From a virus, in the IMG/VR virus record IMGVR_UViG_3300001533_002944, positions 1 through 33,408 of that record: a stretch of 33,408 nucleotides of DNA, one strand, 5' to 3'. Below, piece after piece: positions 16,072-22,168 of the stretch (position 1 is its first letter; every line of letters begins with the position of its first letter). The translations under genes were made by a program, and so were the position numbers. A model generated the notes under the pieces. The model had not been told where the DNA came from, did not search any database, and saw only the letters and a list, made by a program, of their open reading frames with translations.

Positions 16072-16614
16072 TTATCCCTCCTTCATTTGTTCTAGGTAAG
16101 CTTTGGCATTCGCGTTTGTTTCGGGGTGTTTGAAGTCTTTCGCATACCACTCCAGTTGTGCTGGGGTGAGGCTTTTGAGAGTGCGGCCTTTGTTTTTAGT
16201 CAGAGGCAAAACAAATGATCCGGGGTCGTCGAGCACAACTACGTTTTCTTTCGTGCTTGCTTTTGCGCCGTCATCATCCTCTTCCTCTACAACGAGATCG
16301 AGTAAAATCAATTTGGCATAGCGTCGGTAGTAGGTCATCGCCGAGCCTAGTTTTTGAGCATCAGCAATTAAGTCGTCGTGAAATGGAATTTGAACAGTGT
16401 TCATCACTTCACCAGATATATGTCTCAGTGTCGCAATAAGCATTTGATCTTTCATTTCGTAAATAATTGTAAATTGATGTTTTATCAATAAAGGGCGAGT
16501 GGCGTTGTCGACTTCGGTAGAGTCAGCATATTTATATTTAAAAGCTTGGGAGTGTGCTTTTATTTGAGGGCGGTCTGCCATCATTGCAAAAAAGTCTGTA
16601 AGATGTTCACTCAT
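16072..16614 (-). CDS. erf: ERF-family single-strand DNA annealing protein
   Basis: A 180-residue Erf-type recombinase. It anneals complementary single strands in phage recombination, circularisation and repair. The family core is seen as Tyr-Lys-Tyr-Ala-Asp at about 27-31, Pro-Leu-Leu-Ile at 41-44, Gln-x-x-Gly-Ser-Ala-Met-Thr-Tyr-Tyr-Arg-Arg-Tyr at 87-99, and the acidic Glu-Glu-Asp-Asp-Asp-Gly at 111-116. After a linker, residues 133-175 form a short domain with Leu-Thr-Lys-x-Lys-Gly-Arg-x-Leu and Leu-Glu-Trp-Tyr, like the C-terminal module of exonuclease X and DUF3820 proteins. The gene overlaps the Gp157-like gene by one base, the usual partner arrangement. Confidence 0.88.
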   Translation of the reverse strand: MSEHLTDFFAMMADRPQIKAHSQAFKYKYADSTEVDNATRPLLIKHQFTIIYEMKDQMLIATLRHISGEVMNTVQIPFHDDLIADAQKLGSAMTYYRRYAKLILLDLVVEEEDDDGAKASTKENVVVLDDPGSFVLPLTKNKGRTLKSLTPAQLEWYAKDFKHPETNANAKAYLEQMKEG

Positions 16615-17120
16615 TATTCTCCGCCTTTCATTCGTACATGGAGTTCTTGCTCAAGTTTGATAATTTCTTTTAAGGGTTCGGGAAGGTTTTCGTATTCGTT
16701 TTTAAGTTTCTGCGTTAAAATCTTAGGAGTCATTTCGACAAATTCAGCGGGAAGATCTGAGTAATCTAAACCGCCAAGATTTACTTTCACTGGACCTTTT
16801 TGCAGTTTAAATTCGACAGATTCGGTTTGTAGTTTTTCGTCGCTATTTAAAAGGAACTTAATCCAGTCTTTAAATCTTTGTTTTTTGTTTTCGAGTACGG
16901 CTTTTCGATCACTCCAATATCGTGCTTTTTCTTTGGCGTGATTCATTTCCATGTCGAGAGTTTCTAAATATTTAGCGTAATTGTTTATTTTTTGGTCGCG
17001 CTCTTTAGAGTTTTGTTGCTTCCACTCGATTAACCAGTCGGGCATTTCGCCTTCCATGGTTTCGATTTGAGAAACAATTTCTTCTCGTTCTTTCAAAATA
17101 AATGCCAATGATTTTTGCAT
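16614..17120 (-). CDS. Siphovirus Gp157-like protein
   Basis: About 168 residues. ATG 17120 is chosen because AAAGG lies 7 bases before it; an in-frame GTG at 17141 is possible but overlaps the upstream gene. The first half is a long charged helix with Glu/Lys/Gln heptads. The middle carries Trp-Ile-Lys-Phe-Leu-Leu and the second half Phe-Lys-Leu-Gln-Lys-Gly-Pro-Val-Lys-Val, ending in a Glu/Leu-rich tail. The coiled coil plus basic beta segment and the place directly before an Erf gene match the Gp157 family, which accompanies phage recombinases. The biochemical role is not established. Confidence 0.7.
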   Translation of the reverse strand: MQKSLAFILKEREEIVSQIETMEGEMPDWLIEWKQQNSKERDQKINNYAKYLETLDMEMNHAKEKARYWSDRKAVLENKKQRFKDWIKFLLNSDEKLQTESVEFKLQKGPVKVNLGGLDYSDLPAEFVEMTPKILTQKLKNEYENLPEPLKEIIKLEQELHVRMKGGE

Positions 17121-17121
17121 A

Positions 17122-17451
17122 TTAAAACCTTTCGTATTCACTGAGATGAACGTCTATAAAAGATCCAAGCTCTTGATAGGAGTTACCGGTGGTATGAAAT
17201 TGGGGTTCGATGTAGGCGGTAGAAACAAGATCTTTCCACTCGTTTTTTAGATTGGCCGGAGTCCAGATAATCAGGTGATTTGACTCTTCAAAGATTTCGA
17301 AGGGCACGTCTTTATCAAGGCGGCCCATAAAAGGCTCTACATCGTCAAATATAGAAACGAATCGATTAGTTTCAACAAAGCCCGCAAGTCGTTTGTAGTC
17401 GTATCGGGTGGCGATTAAGCCGAGCACCTGCTCGTTGTTTAGGTAGTTCAT
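17122..17451 (-). CDS. First gene of the recombination operon, unknown function
   Basis: A 109-residue acidic alpha/beta protein, first in the leftward operon. It has an aromatic-rich core (Phe, Trp, Tyr) and no membrane segment or Cys. The ribosome site is weak (GAAAG about 10 bases upstream). It lies about 43 bases after the predicted start of transcription from the promoter at 17501-17529. As the first early gene it could be a small host-takeover or regulatory factor, but no family is recognised. Confidence 0.6.
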   Translation of the reverse strand: MNYLNNEQVLGLIATRYDYKRLAGFVETNRFVSIFDDVEPFMGRLDKDVPFEIFEESNHLIIWTPANLKNEWKDLVSTAYIEPQFHTTGNSYQELGSFIDVHLSEYERF

Positions 17452-17500
17452 CTATTCACTCACTTTCTAGAAGGGCTGCTAAATCCTTCGTCTTATGTCT

Positions 17501-17529
17501 ATCATGGCATATCTTGCGCTCTGTGTCAA
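17501..17529 (-). promoter_or_regulatory. Sigma70-type promoter for the leftward recombination operon
   Basis: On the - strand a perfect TTGACA (17524-17529) is followed after exactly 17 bases by CATGAT (17501-17506), which matches the -10 consensus at 4 of 6 positions. Transcription would start near 17494 and run left into the gene at 17451. This is the best promoter match noticed in the window and fits host RNA polymerase driving early genes. Confidence 0.7.
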
Positions 17530-17570
17530 CGGGGTGTAAGCTGTAGGTTCTGTAAACATCTATTCACAGA

Positions 17571-17619
17571 AAAAGTGGGGTCGGGAAGCTGCTAAAACTT
17601 TCCTGGCCCCGCTACTTTT
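17571..17619. other. Strong 17-bp inverted repeat (hairpin) between divergent modules
   Basis: Bases 17571-17587 pair with 17600-17619 over 17 base pairs (two G-T wobbles) with one 3-base bulge and a 12-base loop. On the - strand the stem ends in a run of five T, so it could stop leftward transcripts; on the + strand it ends in four T. It lies between the leftward promoter and the + strand gene at 17635. It may be a bidirectional terminator, an insulator or an attenuator in the + strand leader. Confidence 0.6.
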
Positions 17620-17634
17620 GGCTAGTGTGATGAG

Positions 17635-17874
17635 ATGAGTTGTTTTGATCCCGATATCATGCAATTAAAGCCCCGCTCGCGAGTTTATACCAAGGACCCT
17701 AGGCCAGAGTCTGGGTTTACCCTAAAACAGCTGAGAAGCTATTATGGGATGCCTGAGAGCCATAAACGAATTGTGGCGTGTGTGGAGTGTAAAACCAACT
17801 TTGAGGCATGGTACGAAGGTACAGTGCGGCTCGAGCGCTACTGCCCCCGATGTCGGTCACGTTCCCGCGAATAA
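17635..17874 (+). CDS. Small zinc-ribbon-like protein
   Basis: A 79-residue basic protein. Residues 49-52 (Cys-x2-Cys) and 70-73 (Cys-x2-Cys) are spaced as in a zinc ribbon, and the N-terminal part holds Leu-Lys-Gln-Leu-Arg-Ser-Tyr-Tyr-Gly-Met, which could be a helix. The ribosome site is poor. It is the first gene of the + strand island and follows the hairpin at 17571-17619. A nucleic-acid-binding regulator is plausible but not shown. Confidence 0.55.
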   Translation: MSCFDPDIMQLKPRSRVYTKDPRPESGFTLKQLRSYYGMPESHKRIVACVECKTNFEAWYEGTVRLERYCPRCRSRSRE

Positions 17875-18044
17875 ATCTACTTGCTTTAGTCCAGGCTTTT
17901 GTAGCATTAAAACTACTTAAGCGGCCTGGTTGGGAAAACCTTTGGCGGGCCGTGTACAAAAAGCGGAGCCAAAGGGACCTGAGCATGCCGCAACCTTGGC
18001 ACAAGCACCGAGAGGGCTCAGTAGGGGTTTCACCGCCCCGATAA
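17850..18044 (+). CDS. Possible small basic protein
   Basis: A 64-codon frame overlapping the end of the previous gene by 25 bases. The product is basic with an N-terminal hydrophobic helix (Leu-Leu-Ala-Leu-Val-Gln-Ala-Phe-Val-Ala-Leu) and a polar C-terminal half with Arg-Ser-Gln-Arg-Asp-Leu and Pro-Gln-Pro-Trp-His. The motif-like C-terminus argues for a gene; the lack of a ribosome site argues against. A longer version from 17808 overlaps the upstream gene more. The frame could also be chance within a GC-rich structured stretch. Confidence 0.4.
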   Translation: MSVTFPRINLLALVQAFVALKLLKRPGWENLWRAVYKKRSQRDLSMPQPWHKHREGSVGVSPPR

Positions 18045-18287
18045 GTAGGGTGTGACGATAAACGGGTGGCACTTAAGGGGTATTAAAATACCTATTGAGA
18101 GTAGCGATTTTATCGACTCGACACGACGGCCTGGCGACGGGAGATAGTTGTAAGAGTGTTAGTGCAGACTCCGCTTGTTTTAGTGGGGACTGCATTCGCA
18201 CATACTCTCTCCTCAAACACAATGCTCTGGGAGATAATCATACTTCTCACCTACTCTCCATATCGATTCGGAACTTGCTTATAGGGA
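18045..18287 (+). other. GC-rich, inverted-repeat-rich intergenic stretch: candidate structured RNA or control region
   Basis: No convincing gene lies here. It contains a GGTATT-AA-AATACC dyad (18079-18092); a hairpin GAGT-AG-CGAT / ATCG-ACTC (18099-18119); a hairpin TGCAG-A-CTCC / GGGG-A-CTGCA with a 12-base loop (about 18163-18194); and the 7-mer GAGAGTA at 18097 facing TACTCTC at 18203, with TACTCTC again at 18252 and GAGAGTA near 18352. GAGAGTA to TACTCTC (18097-18209) could close a multi-branched domain that encloses the smaller hairpins. GGGAGATA also occurs twice, near 18139 and 18229. It may encode a noncoding RNA or bind a regulator. Confidence 0.4.
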
Positions 18288-18554
18288 GTGAATAAGCCAA
18301 TAAAACTCTTACCAGATAGCCGATGTACAAGCAGAAGAGCGATTAAGACTAAGAGAGTACGAATGAGACTAAGAAAGAACTTAAGGGCAAGTAAAAGCTT
18401 TAAACTAAGAGCTTACAAACCATATGTTCAACTAGGTTTCAAAGAGTTTATAATTACTCCAAGATTGCAGAGTTCCATAAAATTTCTTCAAAGGCCTAAG
18501 CTTTCAGACAATGACGTAAAGGTATTACAAGAATTTGCAAGACGCGGATTTTAG
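18288..18554 (+). CDS. Small Lys/Arg-rich protein
   Basis: An 88-residue, strongly basic product (Arg/Lys in nearly every third position up to residue 50), then a Tyr/Phe-containing segment and a short helix. The start is uncertain: GTG 18288 has AGGGA directly against it, while ATG 18363 would give a 63-residue protein with a purine-rich AAGAGAG before it. Arginine is written mostly as AGA. Such a charge suggests nucleic-acid binding. No family is recognised. Confidence 0.5.
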   Translation: MNKPIKLLPDSRCTSRRAIKTKRVRMRLRKNLRASKSFKLRAYKPYVQLGFKEFIITPRLQSSIKFLQRPKLSDNDVKVLQEFARRGF

Positions 18555-18693
18555 ATGAAGCTTAAATTTTTTAGATGTGCTGAGTGCAAGCTAAGCCGAA
18601 CGACTCAAGAACTTGCCTATGTTTGCTCGAGATGGTAGAATTTACAAATATTGCAAGCCGTGCCTAAATACCGTCAAGGGCAGTTGGTCGTAA
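18555..18693 (+). pseudogene. Zinc-finger-like gene split by a +1 shift
   Basis: The frame from ATG 18555 runs 27 codons to TAG 18636 and contains Cys-Ala-Glu-Cys. The +1 frame then carries Asp-Gly-Arg-Ile-Tyr-Lys-Tyr-Cys-Lys-Pro-Cys and ends at TAA 18691. Joined near 18612-18616 the two halves give a 45-residue protein with Cys-x2-Cys ... Cys-x2-Cys and an intervening Phe/Arg turn, a small phage zinc-finger pattern. Either half alone lacks a full zinc site. It may be an assembly or sequencing error, a decayed gene, or a programmed shift. Confidence 0.4.
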
Positions 18694-18866
18694 TTTACAA
18701 GCCAGAGCATCCTTTTCACAATCAGCTTGTTCAAATTATCGAAATTAGTTTTGGCAAAAGTATGTGCTTTTATCATGTAAAAACAGCGAAGAAAAAAGAT
18801 TTTGTATTTGATGAAATTGAGTTGAGAGAAGTGAAAGATAAACTAACGACGATTGTATACGAGTAG
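18660..18866 (+). CDS. Small beta-rich hypothetical protein
   Basis: About 68 residues if translation begins at GTG 18660 (TTG 18651 is also in frame). The sequence, with Gln-Gly-Gln-Leu-Val-Val-Ile-Tyr near the start and alternating hydrophobic and polar residues, looks like an SH3/KOW-like beta barrel. It overlaps the split zinc-finger frame upstream and the - strand gene by 24 bases at its 3' end. The ribosome site is weak. Function is unknown. Confidence 0.55.
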   Translation: MPKYRQGQLVVIYKPEHPFHNQLVQIIEISFGKSMCFYHVKTAKKKDFVFDEIELREVKDKLTTIVYE

Positions 18867-19100
18867 CACGATTCGGTTCCACTCTTCATGAAACTTAAAT
18901 TGATCTTCTGCCGCTGCATATTCTTTCAAGCGCTCCCATGCGCCGCTTTGCCTAAAAAACTCCCACGCTGGAGTGCCATAAAGTCTTTGAACAGAAGATT
19001 GCAATTCTAATATAAAGCGCTCGAGTTCTTCTTTTGATTTCATTAATTCGGAAAACCGCGACCTCTGCAAAGCCAAATACTTGGCTTCAATATCATCCAT
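18843..19100 (-). CDS. Hypothetical helical protein at the end of the lysis cassette
   Basis: About 85 residues from ATG 19100, which follows the previous stop by one base and has GAAGG 11 bases upstream; GTG 19118 is an alternative. It is charged, helical and aromatic (Trp and Phe in its second half), with Glu/Leu/Arg heptads at residues about 20-45. It is last in the leftward lysis operon. It has no membrane segment or known lysis motif. Confidence 0.55.
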   Translation of the reverse strand: MDDIEAKYLALQRSRFSELMKSKEELERFILELQSSVQRLYGTPAWEFFRQSGAWERLKEYAAAEDQFKFHEEWNRIVLLVYNRR

Positions 19101-19101
19101 T

Positions 19102-19365
19102 TCATTTGCAACCTTCACGAATAAAGATTTCTAATTCATCGATGTAGGTTTTAACTTTCGACCATTCTTCCGGACGAAATGAAGTCGCTTTATCACAATA
19201 ATCGAGTGTCTCTCGATACAGGCGAGTTGAGCCCCCTGTTAATCCGCAAATGCACTCGTCATTCGCATAATCAATGTGGCACATTTCCACCATTGGTTTT
19301 TTCGGGGCGTTGCAAGAAATTAAGAAAATACTAAAAGGAATTAATATCGTTTTGAGCAGCCGCAT
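19102..19365 (-). CDS. Small lipoprotein in the lysis cassette (possible outer-membrane spanin)
   Basis: An 87-residue protein with a lipoprotein signal: Met-Arg-Leu-Leu-Lys, a hydrophobic core, and the lipobox Leu-Ile-Ser-Cys at residues 15-18. The mature part has five further Cys and ends in a Glu-rich helix. Its start overlaps the preceding gene by 35 bases, an embedded arrangement typical of Rz/Rz1 spanin pairs. Unlike classic Rz1 it is not proline-rich, so the spanin role is tentative. Confidence 0.6.
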   Translation of the reverse strand: MRLLKTILIPFSIFLISCNAPKKPMVEMCHIDYANDECICGLTGGSTRLYRETLDYCDKATSFRPEEWSKVKTYIDELEIFIREGCK

Positions 19366-19546
19366 CTCGCTCCTCCTTCGTTTCTGCCGAAAGAGTTTGC
19401 TCGGCTATCTTTTGATTCTTCTCGCGCGCTTTTCGATAAGCTTCTTGAATCATCAGCGTCTTCACAAGCCAAGTGGAAGCCTTGCCGTAAACCCACTCTA
19501 GGATTTTAACGGCAAGATCCACCATAAAACTAGACAGGAAGGTCAC
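19331..19546 (-). CDS. Small amphipathic protein of the lysis cassette
   Basis: A 71-residue protein with a hydrophobic, Trp-containing N-terminal helix (residues about 2-30) and a charged Lys/Glu/Ala C-terminal helix containing Glu-Glu-Arg-Asp-Ala-Ala. Membrane-near helix plus charged coiled tail suits an inner-membrane spanin or holin-like role. It overlaps the lipoprotein gene by 35 bases. The family is not certain. Confidence 0.55.
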   Translation of the reverse strand: MTFLSSFMVDLAVKILEWVYGKASTWLVKTLMIQEAYRKAREKNQKIAEQTLSAETKEERDAAAQNDINSF

Positions 19547-19553
19547 TTCTTAA

Positions 19554-19781
19554 TCAGCCTTCTTTGCCGTCTATTTTGTCGATCTGCTCATGAATGTAGG
19601 GCTTCACTGCAATTAAAAGCGGAGCCAAAATATCATCCACTTTGTTTGGACTTTTTGCCGACGACTCCACCACCCAATCAATCACTGAGTCTAAAACGAG
19701 CCCCGCCGCGTCTTCAGCAATCTCTAATCCTTTATCTTTTAGCTTCGATACCAAATCTTTAACGTCATATGCTTTTTCCAT
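19554..19781 (-). CDS. Small hypothetical protein after the endolysin gene
   Basis: About 75 residues from ATG 19781, which has a strong AGGAGGGG site; the longer frame from 19799 does not. The sequence is helical with an amphipathic middle (Leu-Val-Leu-Asp-Ser-Val-Ile-Asp-Trp-Val-Val) and ends in Ile-Asp-Lys-Ile-Asp-Gly-Lys-Glu-Gly. No Cys and no clear membrane segment. It is probably an accessory of the lysis cassette. Confidence 0.6.
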   Translation of the reverse strand: MEKAYDVKDLVSKLKDKGLEIAEDAAGLVLDSVIDWVVESSAKSPNKVDDILAPLLIAVKPYIHEQIDKIDGKEG

Positions 19782-19791
19782 TTTTCCCCTC

Positions 19792-20217
19792 CTAAACAAG
19801 CCAAGAATATCTTGGCATTAATACCGCCACGAGATCAGACCTCTGATCAATCGGCCTTACTCGAATATAAGCATTTTGATCGGCAGCTGCACGCAAAGAT
19901 GTTGTTTTTGAGTTTCCCCCTGCCGCTTCAATCATTAAGTCTTGATTTAAGCTAAATGCCACATGCGTAATCTTGTCGGGATTGCGCCCATAAAAAGCTA
20001 ACGCCCCAAAGCCTCGCATCTGAGCTAAACCATGCTCGTAAAAATGAGTGAGGAGTGCTTGTGCCGTTTGATCTCCTGGAGGGTCCATTCCAACCACAGC
20101 TAAGAGTTCTTGGGCGAATCCTGAGCAATCAAAACCGTCTATCGTGTCATCCCCTCCCCAACGGTAAGGCAGGCCTACAAACTTAAGCGCATAATCATAC
20201 AATATCTCTCGATCCAT
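19792..20217 (-). CDS. NlpC/P60-family endolysin
   Basis: A 141-residue cysteine peptidase that should cut peptide stems in peptidoglycan at lysis. The active-site Cys31 lies in Phe-Asp-Cys-Ser-Gly-Phe, preceded by Pro-Tyr-Arg-Trp-Gly-Gly, the classic NlpC/P60 entry. His85 (Thr-His-Val-Ala-Phe) is the second catalytic residue and the third is probably Glu97 or nearby. ATG 20217 has GAGGG 5 bases upstream. There is no signal peptide and no wall-binding domain, so it needs a holin or similar pore. The gene order, membrane protein then peptidase then small membrane and lipoproteins, is a normal lysis cassette. Confidence 0.85.
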   Translation of the reverse strand: MDREILYDYALKFVGLPYRWGGDDTIDGFDCSGFAQELLAVVGMDPPGDQTAQALLTHFYEHGLAQMRGFGALAFYGRNPDKITHVAFSLNQDLMIEAAGGNSKTTSLRAAADQNAYIRVRPIDQRSDLVAVLMPRYSWLV

Positions 20218-20225
20218 TCGGTCCC

Positions 20226-20546
20226 TCACTCGCTCTCCTTTATCGATTGATTCAACATGTCACTAATTCGAGGCTGTGCAATTTTATGCACCACCTCCCA
20301 CGCCTTATCGACCTTGCTTTCGAGTTTCGCTAAATTTACTTTCTGAGAGTTAATGTCTCGCCATAGAGCCGTGTCTTTGCCGTCGACCTCTCCTTTTCTC
20401 TCTGCCATATTAAGTTTTATAAGATTCATTTCATCAAAGAGTCGGTCTAGCCTGCGGTCTACTTTCGTAATCCAAGACTTAATCATCCAAAGACCTAAAC
20501 CACCCGCTGTCACCACTCCACCCGCTCCGACTATCATTTCATCCAT
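20226..20546 (-). CDS. Membrane plus coiled-coil protein (holin or spanin candidate)
   Basis: A 106-residue protein, first in the lysis cassette. Residues about 4-26 are a Gly/Val-rich hydrophobic segment that probably spans the membrane, followed by charged helices with Leu/Asp/Lys heptads (residues about 30-95). The form, one N-terminal membrane helix and a coiled tail, fits an inner-membrane spanin or a one-pass holin. The gap to the endolysin is 8 bases. No other clear holin is present in this cassette. Confidence 0.6.
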   Translation of the reverse strand: MDEMIVGAGGVVTAGGLGLWMIKSWITKVDRRLDRLFDEMNLIKLNMAERKGEVDGKDTALWRDINSQKVNLAKLESKVDKAWEVVHKIAQPRISDMLNQSIKESE

Positions 20547-20589
20547 AGCCTTATTGGAGCGCCTAAACCAAAATCCATAAAGAAAAAGT

Positions 20590-20619
20590 TTGATCTCGAC
20601 TCGCTAGAACTGATCCAAT
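20590..20619 (+). promoter_or_regulatory. Weak candidate promoter for the rightward packaging operon
   Basis: TTGATC (20590-20595) and TCCAAT (20614-20619) are 18 bases apart and together match the sigma70 consensus at 8 of 12 positions. They lie just before the first + strand gene and opposite the lysis operon start. Position helps; the match alone is not strong. Confidence 0.3.
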
Positions 20620-20646
20620 ATGAGAAAATTAAGAAAAGGAGCTCTC

Positions 20647-20811
20647 ATGAAAAAAACCGGTGGCTACTCAAAAATGAACAAAGACGGTCAACTGAAAAAT
20701 ATGGGCTATGACAAGTCGAAAAGCACTTCTCAAAGTGCAGGTAACCCTATCGATATGGGCGGATACGCTGGATCAAAAGGTATTGTTGGCGGACTTAAAA
20801 ACCCTCGATAA
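20647..20811 (+). CDS. Small Gly/Lys/Ser-rich protein
   Basis: A 54-residue basic, low-complexity product with Gly, Lys and Ser throughout. ATG 20647 is preferred because AAAGGAG lies 5 bases before it; an upstream in-frame ATG at 20620 lacks a site. No fold is predicted from such composition. It opens the packaging operon. It may bind DNA or be a minor head component. Confidence 0.6.
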   Translation: MKKTGGYSKMNKDGQLKNMGYDKSKSTSQSAGNPIDMGGYAGSKGIVGGLKNPR

Positions 20812-20829
20812 CTAAAAAGCTTTGCCGCT

Positions 20830-21768
20830 TTGAAGAAAATCTATCTTGACCCCCGAACTCAGAATCCTCTGATCGGTAACTCCGACGCTACCCTCTGGCT
20901 CAATAATTTTAAATTTTTATCGATTTTAGGGAAAGTTTACTCTACGGTCGTTCAAGATGCTCATGCAGAAAGACAGCGACAAATGAAGCCGATTCTGCTC
21001 GTTGCCACGCCCGCTTTCGGCTCCCATGTTCACACCGGTTATTACAACTCGATGATGAACCTGCAAAACCTTTGCAAAAAAGAAAACATCGCTCTCTTCA
21101 CTTTTACGCCCGGCTCCTACTCCATTATTTCTAAAGCCAGAAACGCTTGTGTCGCTGCCTTTCTCTGCAATCCTAACGCTACCCATCTCATGTTTATTGA
21201 TGCGGATATCGAGTTTGAACCTAAAGACGTAGTTAAACTCCTCAGACACAATAAGCCCTTAATCTGCGGGGCCTACACGATGAAACAAATTGAGTGGGGT
21301 AAAGCAGTCGGTATCGCTCTTAAAATGCAAGAGAAGAGAAACGGCAAGATTGAAGTCCATGAACTGATGGAGAGAAGTGCCTACTACCACACCGGATGCG
21401 TGCACTCTCATCAAGTAAATATCACCCCCATTCTGAGAGAAGACGGCCTCATGCACGCCCCTGGAGCCGCTACTGGTTTTATGATGATTCAGCGGGGCTT
21501 AATTGAAAGGCTGATCAAGAAGCATCCTGAAAAGCAATACTTTGAACCGAGGCAAACTGGGGTCATCAAAGACTGCTTCTATGCTTTATTTGATCACTAC
21601 ATTCATCCGGAGAAAAAGTTTTATATGGGAGAGGATTACGCCTTTTGTAATTCCGTTTTAGCCTTGGGGGAGGATGTTTGGATCGATCCAGACTGTAAAC
21701 TCATTCACCACGGTCAAATGGGATTCCATGGCCATCTGCTTAAACAACTGCAACCTTTGGAGGCTTAA
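20830..21768 (+). CDS. GT-A-type glycosyltransferase
   Basis: A 312-residue protein with a nucleotide-sugar transferase fold. A Rossmann-like start (Ile-Leu-Leu-Val-Ala-Thr-Pro-Ala-Phe-Gly, about 55-64) leads to the metal-binding Asp-Ala-Asp in Phe-Ile-Asp-Ala-Asp-Ile-Glu-Phe (122-129). Gly-Ala-Tyr-Thr follows near 147-150, and Gly-Glu-Asp-Tyr-Ala-Phe and His-His-Gly lie near the end, like Anp1/GT62-type and related GT-A enzymes. The start is uncertain: TTG 20830 gives the full frame, and ATG 20983 (residue 52) would still keep the catalytic domain; neither has a good ribosome site. Targets could be phage DNA, virion protein or host surface sugar. Confidence 0.75.
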   Translation: MKKIYLDPRTQNPLIGNSDATLWLNNFKFLSILGKVYSTVVQDAHAERQRQMKPILLVATPAFGSHVHTGYYNSMMNLQNLCKKENIALFTFTPGSYSIISKARNACVAAFLCNPNATHLMFIDADIEFEPKDVVKLLRHNKPLICGAYTMKQIEWGKAVGIALKMQEKRNGKIEVHELMERSAYYHTGCVHSHQVNITPILREDGLMHAPGAATGFMMIQRGLIERLIKKHPEKQYFEPRQTGVIKDCFYALFDHYIHPEKKFYMGEDYAFCNSVLALGEDVWIDPDCKLIHHGQMGFHGHLLKQLQPLEA

Positions 21769-22133
21769 TGGATCGAGAAAAGCAAATCTTTGAAAATACC
21801 GTAAAACGTCAGGAAAAAGCCGCAGAGGAGTTTATTCGAGCCGCTGATAAGATCGGTGTAAAGGTCACCTATGAGCAGCTCTATGAGCTTGTATCGGCCT
21901 ATAAAGATCGCCTCATGCACGAAATGCTCGAGAATCGCCTAAAAATGTCATCCCCCGTTGAAATCACCGCCTTTTGGGAGGCTGTCAGTCGTTTGAAAGA
22001 AAATGTTTCACGTGTAACGCTTCCGGTATCCAGCGAACTCCCACATAAAAAACCCAAACGAAAACGACGCTCTGCCGCTGAAATGGCCATGATTCGTGAA
22101 GAAATGAAAGCCAAAATCGACCCTTTAGTGTGA
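21768..22133 (+). CDS. Hypothetical protein, helical and basic at the C-terminus
   Basis: A 121-residue protein whose ATG overlaps the glycosyltransferase stop by one base. It is mainly helical with Glu/Lys pairs; residues about 90-103 carry a Lys/Arg cluster (His-Lys-Lys-Pro-Lys-Arg-Lys-Arg-Arg) that could contact nucleic acid. No family is recognised. The coupling suggests it is made with the glycosyltransferase. Confidence 0.6.
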   Translation: MDREKQIFENTVKRQEKAAEEFIRAADKIGVKVTYEQLYELVSAYKDRLMHEMLENRLKMSSPVEITAFWEAVSRLKENVSRVTLPVSSELPHKKPKRKRRSAAEMAMIREEMKAKIDPLV

Positions 22134-22162
22134 TTGCTTTAAATTTTAATTGAAACTACAAT
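22134..22162 (+). promoter_or_regulatory. Candidate promoter for a leaderless transcript
   Basis: TTGCTT (22134-22139) and TACAAT (22157-22162; 5 of 6 to the -10 consensus) are exactly 17 bases apart. The predicted start of transcription, about 7 bases after the -10, falls on or next to the ATG at 22169. The gene there has no ribosome site, so a leaderless message is plausible. Confidence 0.45.
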
Positions 22163-22168
22163 CAAGAT

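Noticed and set aside
17717-18004. 95-codon frame on the - strand
   Set aside because: Antisense to two + strand frames, no ribosome site, and its Cys/Arg pattern is a mirror of the zinc-ribbon gene.
18045-18287. tRNA or tmRNA hidden in the GC-rich stretch
   Set aside because: No T-loop consensus, no acceptor stem of seven pairs and no CCA end could be found.
18095-18295. 66-codon + strand frame in the structured stretch
   Set aside because: Starts with a non-ATG codon without a ribosome site and crosses strong inverted repeats; composition looks non-coding.
20812-20829. Terminator between the small Gly/Lys-rich gene and the glycosyltransferase gene
   Set aside because: AAAGC/GCTTT forms only a 5-bp stem and no T run follows.
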